Shown: piece by piece, positions 7,217 to 14,896 of the stretch | Position numbering within the stretch: position 1 is the stretch's first letter | Layout: the number at the start of each line of letters is the position of its first letter | From: Chloroflexota bacterium | GTDB taxonomy: Bacteria; Chloroflexota; Ktedonobacteria; Ktedonobacterales; Ktedonobacteraceae | Direction of reading: 5' to 3' | NCBI GenBank assembly: GCA_005879655.1 | Contig: VBJK01000455.1 | Location: 4,937-22,075, forward strand | DNA length: 17,139 nt | Notes under the pieces: model-generated | The model's input: only the letters and a program-made list of their open reading frames with translations | What the model was told of the DNA's origin: nothing | Database searches by the model: none | Made by a program: the position numbers and the translations under genes

Positions 7217-9088
7217 CTACTCCACCGTCACCGACTTCGCCAAATTCCTCGGCTGATCCACATTACACCCCCGCGCCACCGCTACATGGTACGCGAACAA
7301 CTGCAACGGAATAATCACTAGCAGAGGACTAAACACCTCCAGCGTTGCAGGCACGTAGAGCAGATCATCAGCGTGCTGCCGGATCTGCGTATCGTCCTCC
7401 GTCGCCACAACAATCACACGCGCATCGCGCGCACGCACCTCCTGAATATTGCTCACCACCTTTTCGTAAACGTGCGAGGCGGTCGCAATCGCAACCAACG
7501 GCGTCTCAGGATCGAGCAGAGCAATCGAACCGTGTTTGAGTTCACCCGCCGGGAAGCCCTCAGCGTGTATGTATGAGATCTCTTTGAGTTTGAGCGCACC
7601 CTCCAGCGCTGTGGGGAAGCCAACACCACGCCCGATGAACATCATACTACTGCAATGCGCCATACGCTTCGCCAATGGCACGATGCAATCATCTACACTA
7701 TCTGACTGTGTGAGAATCCGCTGAATTTGCTCCGGTAGCAATTCCATGCTAGCCAGGATCTGACCCATTTGCTCTTCCTTGATATGCCCTCGTAACTGGC
7801 CAAGGTAGAGACCCAACAGGTAGAGTATAGCCACCGAACTAACGAACGTTTTTGTGGCAACAACACAGATCTCCGGTCCAGCTTGCAGGTAGAGCACTGC
7901 ATCAGCGAGCCGCGTAATCGCACTGGCCACAATATTGGTGATCGCCACAACGGGCGCGCCACGCTCACGCGCCTGCCGGATACCCACAATGGTATCTAGT
8001 GTTTCACCGGATTGAGTTACCGCCACACACAGCGTCTCCGGCCCAACAATGGGATCGCAGTAGCGAAACTCCGAAGCGGTAATCGCCTCAACTGGCACGC
8101 GCGCCCACTTTTCAATCGCGTATTTGGCCAGCAGACCAGCATGGTATGAGGTGCCGCACGCAATAATCACAATGCGCTGGATATGATCGAGCGCTCCACT
8201 TTGTCGCAAGTTTGCTAGCTCTGCAAGGTACAACTCTCCCTTATGCACACGACCCAACAAGGCCCGCCGTAATGCTTCAGGCTGCTCGTGAATCTCTTTA
8301 AGCGCAAAGTGCGGATAGCCACCCTTCTCAGCTGCCTCAATATCCCATTCAACCTTGAGTGGCTGGCGCTGTATCACCGTACCATCCTGCTTGACGATAG
8401 AGACGCTGCGGGAACGTAATTCAACCACATCGCCCTCTTCCAGCACGACAATCGTACGCGTATGCTTGAGCAAGGCCGGAATATCCGATGCCAGGAAATT
8501 TTCCTGCTCCCCCAGTCCCACAATGAGTGGTCCTCCATTGCAGCGCGCACCCACCAGTACATCGGACTGCTCACGACTCACAACGGCAATAGCGTATGTT
8601 CCCTCAACATGATGTAGAGCCTGCCGTACTGCCTCCGCGAGATTACGTTTGGCCTCCGCAAAGTAGGACTGTTCAATCAGGTGCGCGAGCACTTCTGTAT
8701 CGGTCTCTGAGCGGAAACTATGCCCGCTTTGCACTAATTTCTGGCGTAACGCGGTATAGTTTTCGATAATGCCGTTGTGCACGACCGTGATCATACCGGT
8801 ACAATCAGGATGGGGATGAGCATTCGTCTCATTGGGACGGCCATGGGTGGCCCAGCGTGTATGACCGATGCCAAGTGTACCCTGGCCGGGGCGTGAACCG
8901 TTCTCGACGGTGGCGATCAGATTAGCGATCTTTCCAGCGCGCCGGTGCAGTTCAAGTGAGCCTGTAGAGGTAAGAACCGCGATACCAGCGGAGTCATATC
9001 CGCGATACTCAAGTTTACTCAGGCCATCAAGCAATATGGAAGTAACGTCAGTGCCGTGCTGGCCGACGTAGCCGATGATACCGCACAT
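7217..9088 (-). CDS. glmS: Glutamine--fructose-6-phosphate aminotransferase (isomerizing)
   Basis: A full-length 623-residue GlmS. It makes glucosamine-6-phosphate from fructose-6-phosphate and glutamine, the first committed step to UDP-GlcNAc for cell-wall and glycan synthesis, in the cytoplasm. The N-terminal glutaminase has the catalytic Cys2 after the initiator Met ('MCGIIGYVG'), 'GHTRWATHG' (75-83), 'VVHNGIIEN' (103-111) and 'ETDTEV' (128-133). Two SIS isomerase domains follow with 'ACGTSYHAG' (310-318), 'VTQSGETLDT' (357-366) and 'GALKLKEISYIHAE' (497-510). The invariant C-terminus 'DQPRNLAKSVTVE' ends the protein. ATG 9088-9086 follows an AAAGGA ribosome-binding site. The leader contains a glmS-type ribozyme, implying product-feedback control of the mRNA. 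It lies downstream of nadE on the same strand but has its own promoter. Confidence 0.97.
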   Translation of the reverse strand: MCGIIGYVGQHGTDVTSILLDGLSKLEYRGYDSAGIAVLTSTGSLELHRRAGKIANLIATVENGSRPGQGTLGIGHTRWATHGRPNETNAHPHPDCTGMITVVHNGIIENYTALRQKLVQSGHSFRSETDTEVLAHLIEQSYFAEAKRNLAEAVRQALHHVEGTYAIAVVSREQSDVLVGARCNGGPLIVGLGEQENFLASDIPALLKHTRTIVVLEEGDVVELRSRSVSIVKQDGTVIQRQPLKVEWDIEAAEKGGYPHFALKEIHEQPEALRRALLGRVHKGELYLAELANLRQSGALDHIQRIVIIACGTSYHAGLLAKYAIEKWARVPVEAITASEFRYCDPIVGPETLCVAVTQSGETLDTIVGIRQARERGAPVVAITNIVASAITRLADAVLYLQAGPEICVVATKTFVSSVAILYLLGLYLGQLRGHIKEEQMGQILASMELLPEQIQRILTQSDSVDDCIVPLAKRMAHCSSMMFIGRGVGFPTALEGALKLKEISYIHAEGFPAGELKHGSIALLDPETPLVAIATASHVYEKVVSNIQEVRARDARVIVVATEDDTQIRQHADDLLYVPATLEVFSPLLVIIPLQLFAYHVAVARGCNVDQPRNLAKSVTVE

Positions 9089-9102
9089 GAGGTCGGGTAT
9101 CC

Positions 9103-9147
9103 TTTCTTATTAAGAAATCACCTATACCACCTGAAAAATGGTATAAG
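9103..9147 (-). promoter_or_regulatory. Two hairpin-forming repeats between the ribozyme and the glmS start
   Basis: CCTATACCA (9121-9129) and TGGTATAAG (9139-9147) form a nine-pair stem, one G-U, in the glmS mRNA. Closer to the gene, TTTCTTA-T-TAAGAAA (9103-9117) is a near-perfect palindrome whose 3' arm on the mRNA runs into the AAAGGA ribosome-binding site. They could affect stability of the cleaved mRNA or access to the RBS, or be DNA operator sites. The symmetry is visible; the role is inference. Confidence 0.4.
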
Positions 9148-9149
9148 CT

Positions 9150-9310
9150 CTCTCCATCACTGATTGTCTTTTGTAGAGGTTGTCACCAACCGGCTTTGTA
9201 GACTCTCTTCGCAGGGATGTGATGAAACCCTGAAGGCTCCCCGCTGATGCTTCCGAACAGCCTTCACCTCGTCAACCGTGGCTTCCTCCTAATAGCCCGG
9301 CCCATGCGCT
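9150..9310 (-). ncRNA. glmS ribozyme: glmS self-cleaving ribozyme (glucosamine-6-phosphate riboswitch)
   Basis: In the glmS leader, read on the minus strand, the whole glmS ribozyme layout is present. The cleavage site is A|GCGC (A at 9310, G at 9309). A hairpin GGCT/AGCC (9297-9294 with 9283-9280) stacks on CCG/CGG. The invariant core GGTTGACGAGG lies at 9277-9267. Helix TGAAGGC/GCCTTCA (9266-9260 with 9237-9231) encloses 'CAGCGGGGA', which supplies the GCG partner for the CGC at the cleavage site. Then AGGG-loop-CCCT (9231-9228 with 9216-9213) has loop TTCATCACA exactly as in Bacillus, and its CATCAC (9224-9219) pairs with GTGATG (9160-9155) at the 3' end. GGTGAC and CTACAAAAG segments also match. 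In known examples glucosamine-6-phosphate is the cofactor for cleavage, after which the mRNA is degraded. About 60 bases separate it from the glmS ATG. Confidence 0.92.
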
Positions 9311-9337
9311 ACTAAACCAGACATTGTTCCTGACAAA

Positions 9338-9366
9338 AGTATAGCATTACCGTGAGGCACTTTGCC
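9338..9366 (-). promoter_or_regulatory. Candidate glmS promoter
   Basis: On the minus strand TATACT (9343-9338) is a good -10 box about 28 bases before the ribozyme cleavage site, placing the transcript start near 9330. The -35 at 17-base spacing is poor (GGCAAA, 9366-9361). It gives about 20 nt of RNA 5' to the cleavage site, a sensible arrangement for a glmS ribozyme. Confidence 0.5.
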
Positions 9367-9371
9367 ACGAA

Positions 9372-9540
9372 GTGCACGTCATTTTTTACATCAAGGAGAT
9401 GTAGCTGCGCAATTCATTGCGCCGTGCTCACAAAAAAACATCCGTAGCTGCACAATTCATTGCGCCTGTTTTCTTTATTTGTGGCCCTAGCGCAATGAAT
9501 TGCGCGGCTACGTCTCCCTGGTCCATAAAATGACGTGCAC
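9372..9540. repeat. 169-bp large palindromic element with internal GCGCAATTCATTGCGC repeats
   Basis: Two 51-base arms, 9372-9422 and 9490-9540, are inverted copies matching at 44 positions. They begin with a perfect 14-base end (GTGCACGTCATTTT) and finish with GTAGC(T/C)GCGCAATTCATTGCGC. A third, direct copy of that core lies between them at 9444-9465 (with GCAC for GCGC). Each core is itself nearly palindromic. The element starts six bases after the nadE stop and reaches the -35 region of glmS. It resembles a BIME/REP-type or MITE-type repeat and may also end nadE transcription. Confidence 0.75.
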
Positions 9541-9545
9541 CCGGT

Positions 9546-11378
9546 TTAGCCTCTGAAGAGGCTATCCCGATAATGATTTGTAATAGGTAAACGACGATCG
9601 CGACCAAAAGCGCGTGGCGTAATTTTTATCCCTGGCGGTGCCTGGCGACGCTTGTACTCACTAATATCGACCAAACGCATAACTCGTTCAACTATCGCAG
9701 GTTCAAAGCCCATTGCCAGCATCTCCTCAAAGCTGCGATCATCTTCCACGTACGCATTGAGAATGGGATCAAGCACATCATATGGTGGCAGACTATCGAC
9801 ATCCTTCTGATTGGGACGTAGCTCGGCAGATGGTGGCTTATTAATGACCTCTTGCGGGATAACTGGCGTCTCGCCGAGCGTGTTGCGATATATGCAGAGT
9901 TCATACACTAACGTCTTCAGCACATCTTTGATCACGGCAAAACCGCCTGCCATATCACCATAGAGCGTACTATAGCCCGTCGCCATCTCTGATTTATTGC
10001 CCGTGGTAAGGACCAGTGGTCCGAGTCTATTGGAGATGGTCATCAGAATATTGCCGCGAATACGCGCTTGCAAGTTTTCCGCTGCCAAGCCAGGATACTC
10101 GTCGCCTAGCGCTGGTCGCATCATCTGCAACGATTGGCGGAACGTCTCCTCAATGGGAATAGTCAGGTACTGAATACCCAGGTTCTCAGCCAATTGTTGC
10201 GCATCGGTCTTGCTCCCCTCCGACGAGTAGCCGGATGGCATAGAGACGCCCAGTACATTTTCGGGTCCCAGCGCATCGGCGGCGATCGCAGCAACCAGAC
10301 TTGAGTCGATCCCACCTGAGAGGCCAATGACAACTTTGCTGAAACCGTTCTTCCGTACATAGTCTCTGGTACCCAACACGAGCACTGAGTAGATCTCCTG
10401 TAGACGGCCCATCTTTGCGGCGATGCGTTGCGGTGCACCTAGTACAAAACCACTTGACATGCCAGGCATTTTTTGCTTAGAATCACATACATCTGGGAAT
10501 GTGGTAGGTGACATCAGGTTTTCGCTACTCCCTCTCTTGAGAGATTGTAACAACACAGGTACTTCTTCTGGCGTCACCTGCCAGCGTTCCTGGCGGCGGC
10601 GCGGATCGTGCAAACGCGAACGGAAGACCGAGGCAGTATCCAGATCGACAAGCAATAGGTCTTCTACTAACTGTTTTGCACGTGCCACAAGCAGACCCTG
10701 TTCGTTAAAGACCATACTGCCACCATCAAAGACCAGTTCGTCCTGCCCACCAACCAAGTTCAGGTAAGCAATGATCACGCCATTATCGACGGCACGCGTG
10801 GCAATCATCTCTTCGCGTACGACACCTTTGCCAGTATAATAGGGCGAGCCATTGATGTTAATCACCACTTCGGCACCCGCACGCGCCTGCTTGGTCAGTG
10901 GTCCAGTAGGATACCAGATATCCTCACAGATGTTCACACCGACATACACGCCATTGATGAGGAAAATGGGAGCGAGACGACCAGCTGCGAAGTAGCGATT
11001 TTCATCAAATACGCCATAGTTGGGCAAGAAGTGCTTGTGATAGGACCCGACCAGTTGTCCCTCATGGATAATGGCCGCAGCATTGTAGATATCGTGGTCG
11101 CGGTCTACATAGCCGACGACGCTAGTTAGACCAGGAAAATCGCAGCTGGCCTTCACCAGCGTCTGCAACTTACGTAAATTGGCGGCAACAAAACCAGGCT
11201 TGAGCAAGAGATCTTCGGGAGGGTAGCCGGTAAGAGCCAGTTCGGGAAAGCACACAATATGTGCCCCTGCGGCGTGCGCCTGCTGCATCGAGGAAAAGAT
11301 TTTGTGTGTGTTCCCTTCCAGATCGCCGACGGTGACATTGATCTGGGCAAGGGCCAAGCGAAGCGGTATGATATTCAT
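9546..11378 (-). CDS. nadE: Glutamine-dependent NAD+ synthetase
   Basis: 610 residues, two-domain form. It performs the last step of NAD biosynthesis: ATP-dependent amidation of nicotinic acid adenine dinucleotide with ammonia from glutamine. The N-terminal nitrilase-fold glutaminase shows the Glu-Lys-Cys triad: Glu46 in '[15 protein letters not shown]', Lys115 in '[14 protein letters not shown]', Cys151 in 'NICEDIWYP'. The synthetase domain carries the PP-loop 'GLSGGIDSS' (352-360) and downstream '[20 protein letters not shown]'. A poorly conserved linker (about 281-312) joins the domains. ATG 11378-11376 gives the expected N-terminus '[14 protein letters not shown]'. It starts 35 bp from the divergent membrane-protein gene, so they share an upstream region. 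It ends just before a large palindromic repeat. Confidence 0.96.
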   Translation of the reverse strand: MNIIPLRLALAQINVTVGDLEGNTHKIFSSMQQAHAAGAHIVCFPELALTGYPPEDLLLKPGFVAANLRKLQTLVKASCDFPGLTSVVGYVDRDHDIYNAAAIIHEGQLVGSYHKHFLPNYGVFDENRYFAAGRLAPIFLINGVYVGVNICEDIWYPTGPLTKQARAGAEVVININGSPYYTGKGVVREEMIATRAVDNGVIIAYLNLVGGQDELVFDGGSMVFNEQGLLVARAKQLVEDLLLVDLDTASVFRSRLHDPRRRQERWQVTPEEVPVLLQSLKRGSSENLMSPTTFPDVCDSKQKMPGMSSGFVLGAPQRIAAKMGRLQEIYSVLVLGTRDYVRKNGFSKVVIGLSGGIDSSLVAAIAADALGPENVLGVSMPSGYSSEGSKTDAQQLAENLGIQYLTIPIEETFRQSLQMMRPALGDEYPGLAAENLQARIRGNILMTISNRLGPLVLTTGNKSEMATGYSTLYGDMAGGFAVIKDVLKTLVYELCIYRNTLGETPVIPQEVINKPPSAELRPNQKDVDSLPPYDVLDPILNAYVEDDRSFEEMLAMGFEPAIVERVMRLVDISEYKRRQAPPGIKITPRAFGRDRRLPITNHYRDSLFRG

Positions 11379-11413
11379 AAGATTTTTACTTTCTAGAGGA
11401 GTTTCCCTTCATT

Positions 11414-11959
11414 ATGACGACCATTTATAATTTTGCCGTGCTTTTTTCGTTTGTGGCCCCTTTTACGGTACTGATCTATCTGGCTGGACTGCTCTTTATT
11501 CGTCCGCCAAGGACAGTACTTGTTGCCTCACTGCTCGGTGGCCTGGCAATGGGCCTGCTCAACATGCTGACCGACCTTGCTGCGTACCATGCCCATTGGT
11601 GGCATTATACCCTTAAAGAGTTAATTTTACATGTGCCAGTGCCCTTTTATCTGACACCAGTCTTGATCTATGGCAGCTTGGCCTATCTGCTGATCTGGCG
11701 TTTGTGGCCGGGCAAGGCCGGTTGGGTAGCGCGTGCCCTGCTGTTTGGGCTACCCGTCTTCGGTATAGTGCGCGACATCTTTAGCGTGCAGGTGGGCGCT
11801 TCGTATATTGCATGGGATAGTATACTCGCTATTCCGGTGACAGTGGTCATGTGGCTACTCATGTTCTACGCAGGCTTCTTTCTTTTCAGGAGTCTCGCGC
11901 CATCCAGCAAAGCCAGCCCGGAGAAAATCTCAATATCAAGTCAAAAAGCGCCAAATTAG
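11414..11959 (+). CDS. Integral membrane protein of unknown function, about five helices
   Basis: 181 residues from ATG 11414, with AGAGGAG about ten bases upstream. Hydrophobic segments at roughly 7-29, 34-58, 75-97, 104-120 and 133-159 suggest five membrane helices. A short polar Ser/Lys-rich tail (163-181) follows. The only distinctive feature is an aromatic/His cluster 'YHAHWWHY' (58-65) at the end of helix 2. I do not recognise the family and assign no function. It is divergent from nadE with only 35 bp between them, and is followed by a strong promoter belonging to the next operon. Confidence 0.75.
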   Translation: MTTIYNFAVLFSFVAPFTVLIYLAGLLFIRPPRTVLVASLLGGLAMGLLNMLTDLAAYHAHWWHYTLKELILHVPVPFYLTPVLIYGSLAYLLIWRLWPGKAGWVARALLFGLPVFGIVRDIFSVQVGASYIAWDSILAIPVTVVMWLLMFYAGFFLFRSLAPSSKASPEKISISSQKAPN

Positions 11960-11971
11960 TCCATTTTCTAC

Positions 11972-12000
11972 TTGACAAAAAGCAAAGAGTATGCTATAAA
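11972..12000 (+). promoter_or_regulatory. Consensus housekeeping promoter, TTGACA-17-TATAAA
   Basis: TTGACA (11972-11977) and TATAAA (11995-12000) are separated by exactly 17 bases, the best sigma-70-type promoter in the window. Transcription would start near 12007, almost 400 bases before the next coding region, so it drives a long leader or a separate small RNA. Confidence 0.75.
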
Positions 12001-12006
12001 TATGAG

Positions 12007-12300
12007 TGTTAAGAACTTTCTGGATGCAACAGAGATAGTCTGGTTGCCAACCTTGCACGATGGTGACTTCTCTTGACACCCAAACGGCTCCTGTGTTTTT
12101 GTTGTTTCGTAGTGACTTCGCTTATTTCACCTTGATGCTCTTGATGCAGATGACCTCTTCTTTTCTTATGCCTCCCCGTGGGAGTATGGAATTGAGGAAT
12201 ATAGGCTGTTAGATCTCTCCTCTGCCAATTCCATGCTCCTGCGGGTTGATGGCATTATTATCAGATAATCATTATTTTCATTACTCCATTTGAAAATCTC
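12007..12300 (+). ncRNA. Candidate structured leader or small RNA upstream of the Ro60-like gene
   Basis: A region of about 300 bases with no plausible gene lies after a strong promoter. Its core is a 20-pair stem, 12175-12194 with 12226-12245. Seventeen pairs are Watson-Crick and the other three are G-U on the + strand (A-C mismatches if read from the minus strand), which indicates RNA-level constraint in the + direction. The 31-nt loop can add AGGA/TCCT (12195-12198 with 12218-12221). Upstream are smaller possible stems such as GCAAC/GTTGC. It matches no riboswitch I know. Genes for Ro60-like proteins often sit beside Y RNA genes, so a Y-RNA-like ligand is possible, but no bacterial Y RNA motif or tRNA-like domain was recognised. 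The 3' end is unknown. Confidence 0.45.
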
Positions 12301-12337
12301 TTACTCAAAGGAGGAGCGGCGTCTTGTTTTACAGACA

Positions 12338-12384
12338 CGTATACTGACGACCGGTATGCCTATTGACATACTGACCTGTATACG
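12338..12384 (+). promoter_or_regulatory. Paired ATACTGAC inverted-repeat operators
   Basis: ATACTGAC occurs twice (12341-12348 and 12368-12375). Each copy is part of an ATAC-spacer-GTAT symmetry (12341-12357 with 9-base spacing; 12368-12381 with 6). The block is bounded by CGTATAC (12338-12344) and GTATACG (12378-12384). It overlaps the second promoter, so a TetR- or GntR-like repressor site is likely. The regulator is not in this window. Confidence 0.45.
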
Positions 12385-12392
12385 TTTATACG
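12363..12392 (+). promoter_or_regulatory. Second promoter immediately before the Ro60-like gene
   Basis: TTGACA (12363-12368), an 18-base spacer and TATACG (12387-12392; or TTATAC at 17) would start RNA near 12399, a few bases before ATG 12404. This would give a near-leaderless mRNA, consistent with the missing ribosome-binding site at that ATG. A strong SD-like AAAGGAGGAG (12307-12316) further upstream leads only into short closed frames. Confidence 0.5.
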
Positions 12393-12403
12393 CTGCATAG
12401 CGC

Positions 12404-13861
12404 ATGGATAAAAACTTGCTATTAGAGTACCTGTTTTGCCGTCGCGCGCCGATGACAGAGCAAGAGGGGGCGATCCATCTCCATAGCGTGCTATGCGAGA
12501 CTGCACCCCATTTCTATGCTCGGCTCTTAAGTGATCCAGTGACAGATATCTCGCATAAGCGCGAAATTCTCGTTAATCTCCTTTGGAATCCTGCGGGCCA
12601 TGAGGTTGCACGTCAGCGTATTCTCGCCGAACTGTATACATTACCATTTACAGAGGCATTGGATGTCGTATCGGTTATTCGTCTCCAGCGTATCAACCGT
12701 AGCCGTGCGCGCGCACTGGTGCTGGCATTTTTACTTGGTCATGAGCAGTTTCCATTGCTGGCCGCAACCAGGAAACAGCGTGTCACCCACCTGCTCAAAC
12801 ACGCTTTAGGTGAGCAAACATGGTCGGCGGCCAAGCGCTTTCTGGCACACAGTACACCGGAAGGTGAGGCGTTCCTGCAACGTGAGCTACTGCGCTATGC
12901 GTGGCGCGAGGATACTACACAGGCACGCGAAGTACTGTGTTTCCTAGCTGGTGTACCATTTAAACCAACCGATCCTGCCCTGGCGAAAAGTGTAGCGGCA
13001 CGTGAGGAGTTAGAGCAAGGGCAGGGCTTGCCTTTAGAGACACTATTAGGTATGCGTGGCATCTTTCACAAACAGGTGCCGGTCGGCAAGGTACGCCATT
13101 TAGCGGCGACACGCCTTATGACACGTAGCGATGAACCGTTGACGGCACTATATAAAGAAGTGTTTTTAGAGGCCGCAGGTCTTGCCAGGTCAGCGGCCAT
13201 TCCTGAGCAGAAGGCAAGTCCATCTGCCGCACTTTACCAAGCATTTGCCCCGCTCTTTGCGGCATCTGACATCAATTACGATCTAGCTGGTCGCCTGGCA
13301 CAGGCTGTGGAGGCTATCCCGTTGATCGCGGGCCGTCTTGCCATCGTACTTGACCTGTCGGCTTCGATGCTCTCTTCGGGAGAGCGCCTGTACCATCCAG
13401 CTGCCTTAGCGCTGGCGCTGACGCGTCTGCTTCAGGAGCGTGTGCAGGAAGTCATCTTGCACCAAGTTGGTGGCGCTATGACGGACAAGGATGATCAGCT
13501 GCCACAGCCACAAGGGGCAACCGATATAGCAAGCGCATTGCTTGCTGCTGCACGGCAACAGCCTCAAGCAATCGTAGTAATTACTGATGGGTACGAGAAC
13601 GTACGACAGGGAGATACAACACAGGTTGTTCACGGTTTGCGCTTGCTTGGATTGCAAATGCCGATCTATCAGGTTGTACCGCTCTTTACCGCAGCGGAGA
13701 AGCTGACGCAGCGTCGTTTGAGTGAAGAGGTGCCAGTGCTTCCGCTGGCGCACGAGGATGGTGTACGCGAGGTACTAGCTTATACCTTACTGGCGAAGGC
13801 CCAGAATCCTCTCACTCCAGAGGAATTGGAGCAACTGCAAAAGACCTTATTGGCGAGGTAA
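12404..13861 (+). CDS. Ro60/TROVE-like protein with C-terminal von Willebrand factor A domain
   Basis: 485 residues. Residues 1-305 are alpha-helical, repeat-like sequence, including 'LPLETLLGMRGIFHK' (209-223), which is placed like the 'MPLTALLRNLG' segment of Ro60. Residues 311-430 form a vWA domain with a complete metal-binding MIDAS: Asp317-x-Ser319-x-Ser321 ('DLSAS'), Thr373 in 'GATD' and Asp395 in 'ITDGYENV'. Ro60/Rsr proteins are ring-shaped RNA-binding proteins that hold misfolded RNAs and Y RNAs and assist exoribonucleases under stress. ATG 12404 is the first usable start but has no Shine-Dalgarno; Met17 (12452) is the alternative. It is followed four bases later by an ARPP-1-like gene, clearly one operon. 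The vWA assignment is firm; the TROVE assignment is moderate. Confidence 0.7.
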   Translation: MDKNLLLEYLFCRRAPMTEQEGAIHLHSVLCETAPHFYARLLSDPVTDISHKREILVNLLWNPAGHEVARQRILAELYTLPFTEALDVVSVIRLQRINRSRARALVLAFLLGHEQFPLLAATRKQRVTHLLKHALGEQTWSAAKRFLAHSTPEGEAFLQRELLRYAWREDTTQAREVLCFLAGVPFKPTDPALAKSVAAREELEQGQGLPLETLLGMRGIFHKQVPVGKVRHLAATRLMTRSDEPLTALYKEVFLEAAGLARSAAIPEQKASPSAALYQAFAPLFAASDINYDLAGRLAQAVEAIPLIAGRLAIVLDLSASMLSSGERLYHPAALALALTRLLQERVQEVILHQVGGAMTDKDDQLPQPQGATDIASALLAAARQQPQAIVVITDGYENVRQGDTTQVVHGLRLLGLQMPIYQVVPLFTAAEKLTQRRLSEEVPVLPLAHEDGVREVLAYTLLAKAQNPLTPEELEQLQKTLLAR

Positions 13862-13865
13862 AACC

Positions 13866-14867
13866 ATGACCATGTATAACACAGAAGCGACTAAAGCGTT
13901 CACTGACCTCCTGGCTGGTCTACAGCCAGGAGTAATCCAGACGCGCAACACGTTCTCGCTGGTCCCGCTCTTGCCAACGGAACAGCGAGCGGCATTCGAC
14001 CAGTACGTAGCCCCCTTGGAGCATCTAAAACTGATACGGGTACAGACCTATGGTACATTGATCTTGCAGAACGTAGCGCCACAAGGGCAGCTGATCGCGC
14101 CAATGCATGTAGGCTTCTTTCAGCCAGGAGCACAGAACCATGCCACCAGTCGTGTCGTGATCCTAGCCGATGGCAAGCAGATTACCGTCAACGACTGCTT
14201 CTGTGTGCAGCAGACGCAGGGAGGCTTATTGCAGGAGGCTCAGCAACGTTTTATTATTCTGCCGTTGGGCTTGCGTAAGGCGGCATTGGCCAAACGCGGG
14301 GACAACAGCTTCTCTCGCCTATGGCAGGATATTGACTTGCATAACCGTCGCTATGGTATTGCACGCGGTGGACATCTGGAACGTTTTCTGCGTCCCTACT
14401 TCCCGCGTTTGCAGCCGTTCCGTCACGCCTTTGAAATCTTGCCCCAGCAGGTTGGTGCGGCATACTTTATTGCGGGCCAACTGGTCGGTATCGAGGTTAC
14501 GCCAAATGCAGCCTATTGGCGAGATGTCGGGCCAATCCTGAACATTTATTGCTATGGTGCTGCGGCATTGCTTGCTCAACGCTATCGCCTCAAGGCAGAA
14601 GAGCAGAAGATTGATCTGGAAGGGCTAGCTGATCTGGACGATCTGGCACAACGCTTGCGGGAGGCACGCGAGTGGGAGGCTGCTGTACGGGCTGATCTCA
14701 TTCAAGAGGTCGCGGCTCTGCCATGGCAGTCTTCTGTAGAGGATGAGACTCATGGCTTGCGCGCTTTGTATGTGCAGCAGGGTGAATGGGTGGGGCAGGT
14801 GGTGAAGGAGAAGGATGAGGTGGTGTATGTGTCGCTGTTTCGGGATGTTGTGGTGGATGAGGTATAG
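13866..14867 (+). CDS. ARPP-1-like (DUF6569-type) protein
   Basis: 333 residues from ATG 13866, four bases after the preceding stop; the GAGG in the end of the upstream gene serves as its ribosome-binding site. The pattern fits the ARPP-1 family: an N-terminal 'TFSLVPLLP' strand (29-37), then 'PGAQNHATSRVVILADGKQI' (87-106), which lines up with the family's 'GAKQNR' region, then 'VNDCFCVQQTQGG' (108-120) in the place of its 'CVE' motif, and 'QVGAAYFIAGQLVGIEV' (195-211) near the C-terminal half. No signal or membrane segment is present. The biochemical role of this family is not established. Pairing with a Ro60-like vWA gene suggests a common process, possibly RNA-damage response. The family call is from remembered motif patterns. 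Confidence 0.68.
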   Translation: MTMYNTEATKAFTDLLAGLQPGVIQTRNTFSLVPLLPTEQRAAFDQYVAPLEHLKLIRVQTYGTLILQNVAPQGQLIAPMHVGFFQPGAQNHATSRVVILADGKQITVNDCFCVQQTQGGLLQEAQQRFIILPLGLRKAALAKRGDNSFSRLWQDIDLHNRRYGIARGGHLERFLRPYFPRLQPFRHAFEILPQQVGAAYFIAGQLVGIEVTPNAAYWRDVGPILNIYCYGAAALLAQRYRLKAEEQKIDLEGLADLDDLAQRLREAREWEAAVRADLIQEVAALPWQSSVEDETHGLRALYVQQGEWVGQVVKEKDEVVYVSLFRDVVVDEV

Positions 14868-14896
14868 AGTCATCTATCAGGTGTGACAAGGGGAGC

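Noticed and set aside
12007..12300. A known riboswitch or tRNA-like bacterial Y RNA
   Set aside because: I could not match any riboswitch core, nor a T-loop or the conserved Y-RNA stem motif; only an unclassified structured RNA is supportable.
12356..12400. A short ORF from ATG 12356 in the same frame as the Ro60-like gene
   Set aside because: It stops at TAG 12398-12400 after 14 residues; it does not extend the main gene.
14868..14896. An upstream extension of the regulator fragment
   Set aside because: The frame is open upstream but runs into the ARPP-1 gene and carries no NB-ARC motif, so the 5' part is truly missing.
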